Source of the DNA: Callorhinus ursinus
Taxonomy: Eukaryota; Chordata; Mammalia; Carnivora; Otariidae
Direction of reading: 5' to 3'
NCBI RefSeq assembly: GCF_003265705.1
Contig: NW_020312867.1
Location: forward strand, 1,670,600 to 1,734,599
Length of the DNA: 64,000 nucleotides
This document shows, piece by piece, positions 60,400-64,000 of this stretch; the first letter of the stretch is position 1; each line of letters begins with the position of its first letter. Position numbers and translations under genes: made by a program. Below the pieces are notes generated by a model, which was not told the origin of the DNA, made no database searches, and was given only the letters and a program-made list of their open reading frames with translations.

Positions 60400-60735
60400 A
60401 CAATCATCATTGTTTTCAATCATTTGCACGGCCTCGAATACAGGGGAGCCATGATGACACACAACAATACAATGAATCTCACGGACCTAACGCTGACCAA
60501 AAGAAGCAAACACAAAAGACCGTGAACTACGGAACTGCCCCCATAGGAAGTTCACGAACGGGCAGAACTCATCTGTGTTCTCCCTGGCGGGGAAGACGGG
60601 GCTAGAGCGCAAGGGGACTGGGGGGATGGGAACGGGTTTCGATTTCCTTCATCTGGGTGCTCAGCACCCGGTACATTCAGCTACGCACAATGGTGCTCTT
60701 TTTGCTTGTAGGGCTTACCGCAATAAAAGTTCAAA
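60400..60735 (+). mobile_element. Old L1 3' end
   Basis: AATGAATCTCACGGACCTAA, ATAGGAAGTTCACGAACGGG and TTACCGCAATAAAAGTTC match an ancient L1 3' region. Confidence 0.6.
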
Positions 60736-60805
60736 AGATAGAGTAGTCCTAGATTCTAAAATTAAGTCCCAAAGGGGATGGAGAAAAGGGACTTAGCTTC
60801 CAGAG

Positions 60806-61071
60806 TTCTCTCTTCTTCTTCTTCTTCTTCTTCTTCTTCTTCTTCTTCTTCTTCTTCTTCTTCTTCTTCTTCTTTCTTCTTCTTTCTTCTTTCTTCTTTC
60901 TTCTTCTTCTTCTTCTTCTTCTTCTTCTTCTTCTTCTTCTTTCTTCTTCTTTCTTCTTTCTTCTTTCTTCTTTCTTTCTTCTTTCTTCTTTCTTCTTTCT
61001 TCTTTCTTCTTTCTTCTTTCTTCTTTCTTCTTTCTTCTTCTTCTTCTTTCTTCTTCTTCTTCTTCTTCTTC
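60806..61071. repeat. 266-bp pure pyrimidine (TTC)n/(TTCTTTC)n tract
   Basis: The plus strand has only C and T for the whole span: TTC units to about 60872, mixed TTC/TTTC, a second TTC block (60900-60939), then heptads TTCTTTC to about 61037 and TTC again to the end. It lies 3.4 kb past the TGM2 poly(A) site. Confidence 0.97.
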
Positions 61072-61524
61072 GAGATGGGATACTGGGAGGTATTCCTCCC
61101 AGGGCTATCTTGAAGCTTAAGGAAGATGCTTCCTGTGTAAATACAAGGGATTTTGTGTGTCTCTTCTGCTATGAACAGTGCATGGCACATCAGCCACCAA
61201 TGAATGTAATGAATGAATGGACGCAAACTGTGTTTTTATGATCTCAGTTAACCCTCAGAAGGGACCACAGAGATTACTATCCCATTTCCCAGATGGGAAG
61301 ACTAAGGTTCAGAGACGTAACACAGCCCACCTGGTGACCTAGCTGGTTGACTGATGGCAGAGAGCAGGAGTTAGAATCCAGCTGACTCTCCCATGCACAA
61401 GACTCTGCAAAGTGGAAGGGAGGACTAGGTTCCCAGACCCCGGGCAGAGCAAGTGGCAAGCCTCTCCACCATCAGCACCCTGAAGGTCTGAGAAAGCCAG
61501 AGCCAGGAACCTGGGCTCACAAAC

Positions 61525-62105
61525 ATAGTTACCATAGGACCTAGCAATTCCACTCCTAGGTATATACCCAAGAGAACTGAAAACATGCCCACCCAAAAAG
61601 CTCTACATGAATGTTTACAGCAGCATTATTCACAATAGCCAAAAAGTGGAAACAACCCAAGTGTCCATCAACTGATCACTGGATAAATAAAATGTGGTAC
61701 ACCCATACAATGGACTATTACTCAGCCATCAAAAGAAATGAAGTACTGATACAGGCTACATCATGGATAAAACTTGAAAACACCATGCTCAGTGCAAGAA
61801 GCCAGGCACAAAAGACCACATATCGTATGTGAAATGTGCAGAATAGACAAACATAGGGAGACAGAAAATGGATGGGTGGTTGCCTGGGGCTGAGGGGATG
61901 GAGGGCTCGTGGGGGCTGGGGGAGGGGAAGGGGGTTGACACCTAAAGGGTATGGGGTTTCTTTTTGGAGTGGTTAAATGTTCTCAAAGTAATTGTGGTGA
62001 TGGATGCACAACTCTGTTCTAAAAGCCATTGAATTATCTACTTTAAAAAAAAAAGTGAATTGTAACATACATGAATTATATCTTAACAAAGCTATTTTTA
62101 AAAAT
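61525..62105 (+). mobile_element. Old L1 ORF2 end and 3' UTR
   Basis: CCTAGCAATTCCACTCCTAGG, CAGCAGCATTATTCACAATA and CCAAGTGTCCATCAACTGAT are the L1 ORF2 C-terminal region. It ends with TTGTAACATACATGAATTAT and an AT-rich tail. Frames are broken. Confidence 0.85.
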
Positions 62106-62646
62106 AATTAATAATGTGGGGGGCGGGGAAAGAAGGCTGAGACCTGGAATCACAGACTTGATTCTGATTCGGGAGGTCTGCCTGGATGTGCCGGGCGACG
62201 TTGGGTAAATCTCTTCCCTCTCTGGGCCTTAGTTGCCCCTGTGTCACCTGGGAGAGGAGAGAGTTGGAGCAGAGGAGTCATGAAGTGCCATTGATCTGGT
62301 CATGTTACCACACTGTTCACAACAACTGTTCAAGATCATGTCTGCTCATTGCCCACCCTGTCAGGTGGCAGCGGTGGGTGGGGGGGTGTATTCCAGGGAC
62401 TGGCAACCCCCTAACCGTTCACCAAGATCTTTGCAGATCATCTGGGCTCGCCAGAGGCAGGCCACGTTTCATCAATATCTGTCAGTATCCTTTAAAGATG
62501 GCAGAGGAGCTGCTTCTCCAAACATGGCTCCCGGCCACTGCTCTGGGTCAGGACGGACACCAGAGGCTTGGAGGGAAATCCCAGGTTCTCTTCATGCCAT
62601 TAGTCAGTCCCGACTACACGCCAGCTCTTTCCAAAGTCATCATGGA

Positions 62647-62668
62647 GCAGACAGACAGACAGACAGAA
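62647..62668. repeat. (CAGA)n short repeat
   Basis: About five CAGA units. Confidence 0.85.
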
Positions 62669-63299
62669 GGACCGAGGAGAAATAACCACCCAGGCCAGTT
62701 GAGATAAATCTGCTTTCACTTGGTAAGTGAACCCCTCTTACAGATGGGAAAACTGAGGCACAGGTGGGTCAAGGCCATGCCCACAGTCCCAGAGCCAACG
62801 ACTAAAGCCCAGCCTGTCCTCTTTCCACTCTTTCTGAACAAGCCTAAGTGCCTACTATGTGCTCAGCCTCTGGTGCTCATCAGAAGGGATGAGAGGTGCC
62901 CTGGGACCAAGGGTGGGCAGCCCACCCAGGAGTCCTGGGCATGTGTCCCATCCCCCCGCTTTCTCATGCTGTGTGACTTTGAGGAGCCACTTACCCCTTC
63001 CTGACCTCTGTTGCACTGGGGCTCCCAATCGCAGCCCTGTTACCGAACCCAGAGACGTGGTTATGGAAGGGAACAGGCCTTGCAAACTGTAAAGGCCTGG
63101 GGGACACAGAAGCCAACAGAAATTCTGGCCCCAATCTGAGAAAGGTAAGATCAGGTAGGCGGCCAAGGCTCATGTATTCAGTCAGTCCCTGCTCCAGGTG
63201 AGCAAGGGGGCCGCTGCCTGCATGGAATGATGAAGACAGACCAGGGTATGGCTGTGGCTTGGACACACCTGGACGGATGTGAGATCCGTTGAAGACAGC

Positions 63300-63650
63300 C
63301 ACTCAACATCTTCTTTGCTCCTGCTATGTGCCAGGGGCCACATTCGGCCTGGGGATACAGCGGGCACCATGGCAGACGCGTCCTGTGGAGCACTCAAGCA
63401 GATCATCAGTGTGAGGTGAGATGTGCCAGGAGAGAACCAAGGCTCATGATGATGGGGGCCATCGTGACAATCTTACAGACAAGGGTGCCAAGCACCCTTT
63501 CAACTGCGTTATGTGCATTAACTGGCTGGGTCCTCATGACACCCCACCATGTGGGAGCTAGCACGGCCTACTTCACTCTACCGGTGAGGAGACTGAAGCC
63601 CAGAGAGGTTGTGTGACGTGTCCAAAGTCACACAGCTAGAAGATGGTGGA
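63300..63650 (-). mobile_element. MIR fragments
   Basis: TCCTGCTATGTGCCAGGGGC, TGAGGAGACTGAAGCCCAGA and CCAAAGTCACACAGCTAGAA; possibly two overlapping copies. Confidence 0.6.
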
Positions 63651-64000
63651 GTTAAGAGGTCAACCCAGGCAGGCTGGGGCCACAGTGACTGCTCCTAAGC
63701 TCCTGCTCTGTCATCATCTGTCTCAGGATGTGGCCTTACAAAATGAGGGCAGAAAAGGCCTTCTGAGAAGCTGACGTGGAAGCTGAGACCCTAAAGAGTA
63801 GGAGATGGGCAGGGGCCAGAGGTCCTTTCCCGGGAAGCTGGTGACGCCTGAGCTCTGGGCGCCTCGCTCACAGGGGCCTGTTCACCAAAAGCAGCTGTTG
63901 AGCACTGCAGGCAGGGAGGGGAGCCAGGTCGCTATCAGGAAGAACTTCCATGTAAGCATTTCTGGGAAACGGCCTCACAAAAATCTCACAAGAAAGGAAT

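Larger units (their letters stand above)
62106..64000. other. Intergenic sequence to the window end, no gene seen
   Basis: MIR-like traces near 62160-62240 and 62740-62800 and the copy at 63300-63650. The 173-codon frame at 62186-62707 has no recognisable similarity and no splice-supported context. Confidence 0.6.

Noticed and set aside
60762..61226. 154-codon Lys/Glu-rich open frame on the minus strand and its Ser/Phe counterpart on the plus strand
   Set aside because: Both come from translation of the TTC/TTTC tract.
62186..62707. 173-codon frame near the right end
   Set aside because: It has no recognisable similarity and overlaps a shifted frame of equal quality; no promoter or poly(A) context.
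1..64000. CRISPR array, operon, bacterial mobile element or novel defence-type system
   Set aside because: The sequence is mammalian; every regular repeat seen is a microsatellite or retroelement, and only one protein-coding gene is supported.

Overview
This is a mammalian nuclear window dominated by one complete gene, TGM2 (protein-glutamine gamma-glutamyltransferase 2, tissue transglutaminase), on the + strand. The organism is very probably a caniform carnivore of the bear/seal/mustelid type. The window carries many young tRNA-Lys-type CAN SINEs ending in the carnivore AATAAATAAATAAAATCTT tail. Their internal sequence is unlike the dog-specific or cat-specific subfamilies, and young L1 copies have a carnivore-type 3' UTR. 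The encoded protein is 687 codons, the same length as recalled human TG2, with every recognised active-site residue in register.

Layout: positions 1-22880 are intergenic. This part holds an assembly gap inside a SINE (2420-2519), several SINEs, old L1 relics (4390-5400, 5710-7865, 16530-17310), a young 5'-truncated L1 containing a second nested L1 (10606-12314), L2 and MIR fossils, and a degenerate TG-rich tract (22200-22880) just before the promoter. The promoter has GC boxes, a TATA box at 23079 and an ATG at 23186. The thirteen coding exons lie at 23186-23195, 25720-25899, 31718-31960, 35696-35814, 38285-38413, 39478-39655, 43558-43693, 44365-44468, 46698-46940, 48522-48794, 53536-53696, 54753-54889 and 55582-55732. 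All twelve introns are GT-AG. The 3' UTR of about 1.7 kb probably ends just after the AATAAA at 57389. Introns hold a minus-strand L1 (intron 2), a double SINE insertion (intron 3), further SINEs (introns 6, 8 and 10) and many L2/MIR fossils. From 57420 to 64000 the DNA is again intergenic: an L2, two old L1 3' ends, and a 266-bp pure-pyrimidine TTC/TTTC tract.

One gene is supported, so there is no operon or multi-gene system here, and I found no convincing undescribed system. The most interesting points are in the TG2 protein and its splicing. Phe174, which packs on the guanine ring of bound GTP/GDP in human TG2, is replaced by Cys. The protein has 23 cysteines against 20 recalled for human. 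One lysine of the 598-602 basic cluster is lost. The intron-10 read-through that gives a 548-residue GTP-regulation-variant isoform in human is preserved here to the exact length. Comparisons with human use the recalled human TG2 sequence and should be confirmed by alignment.
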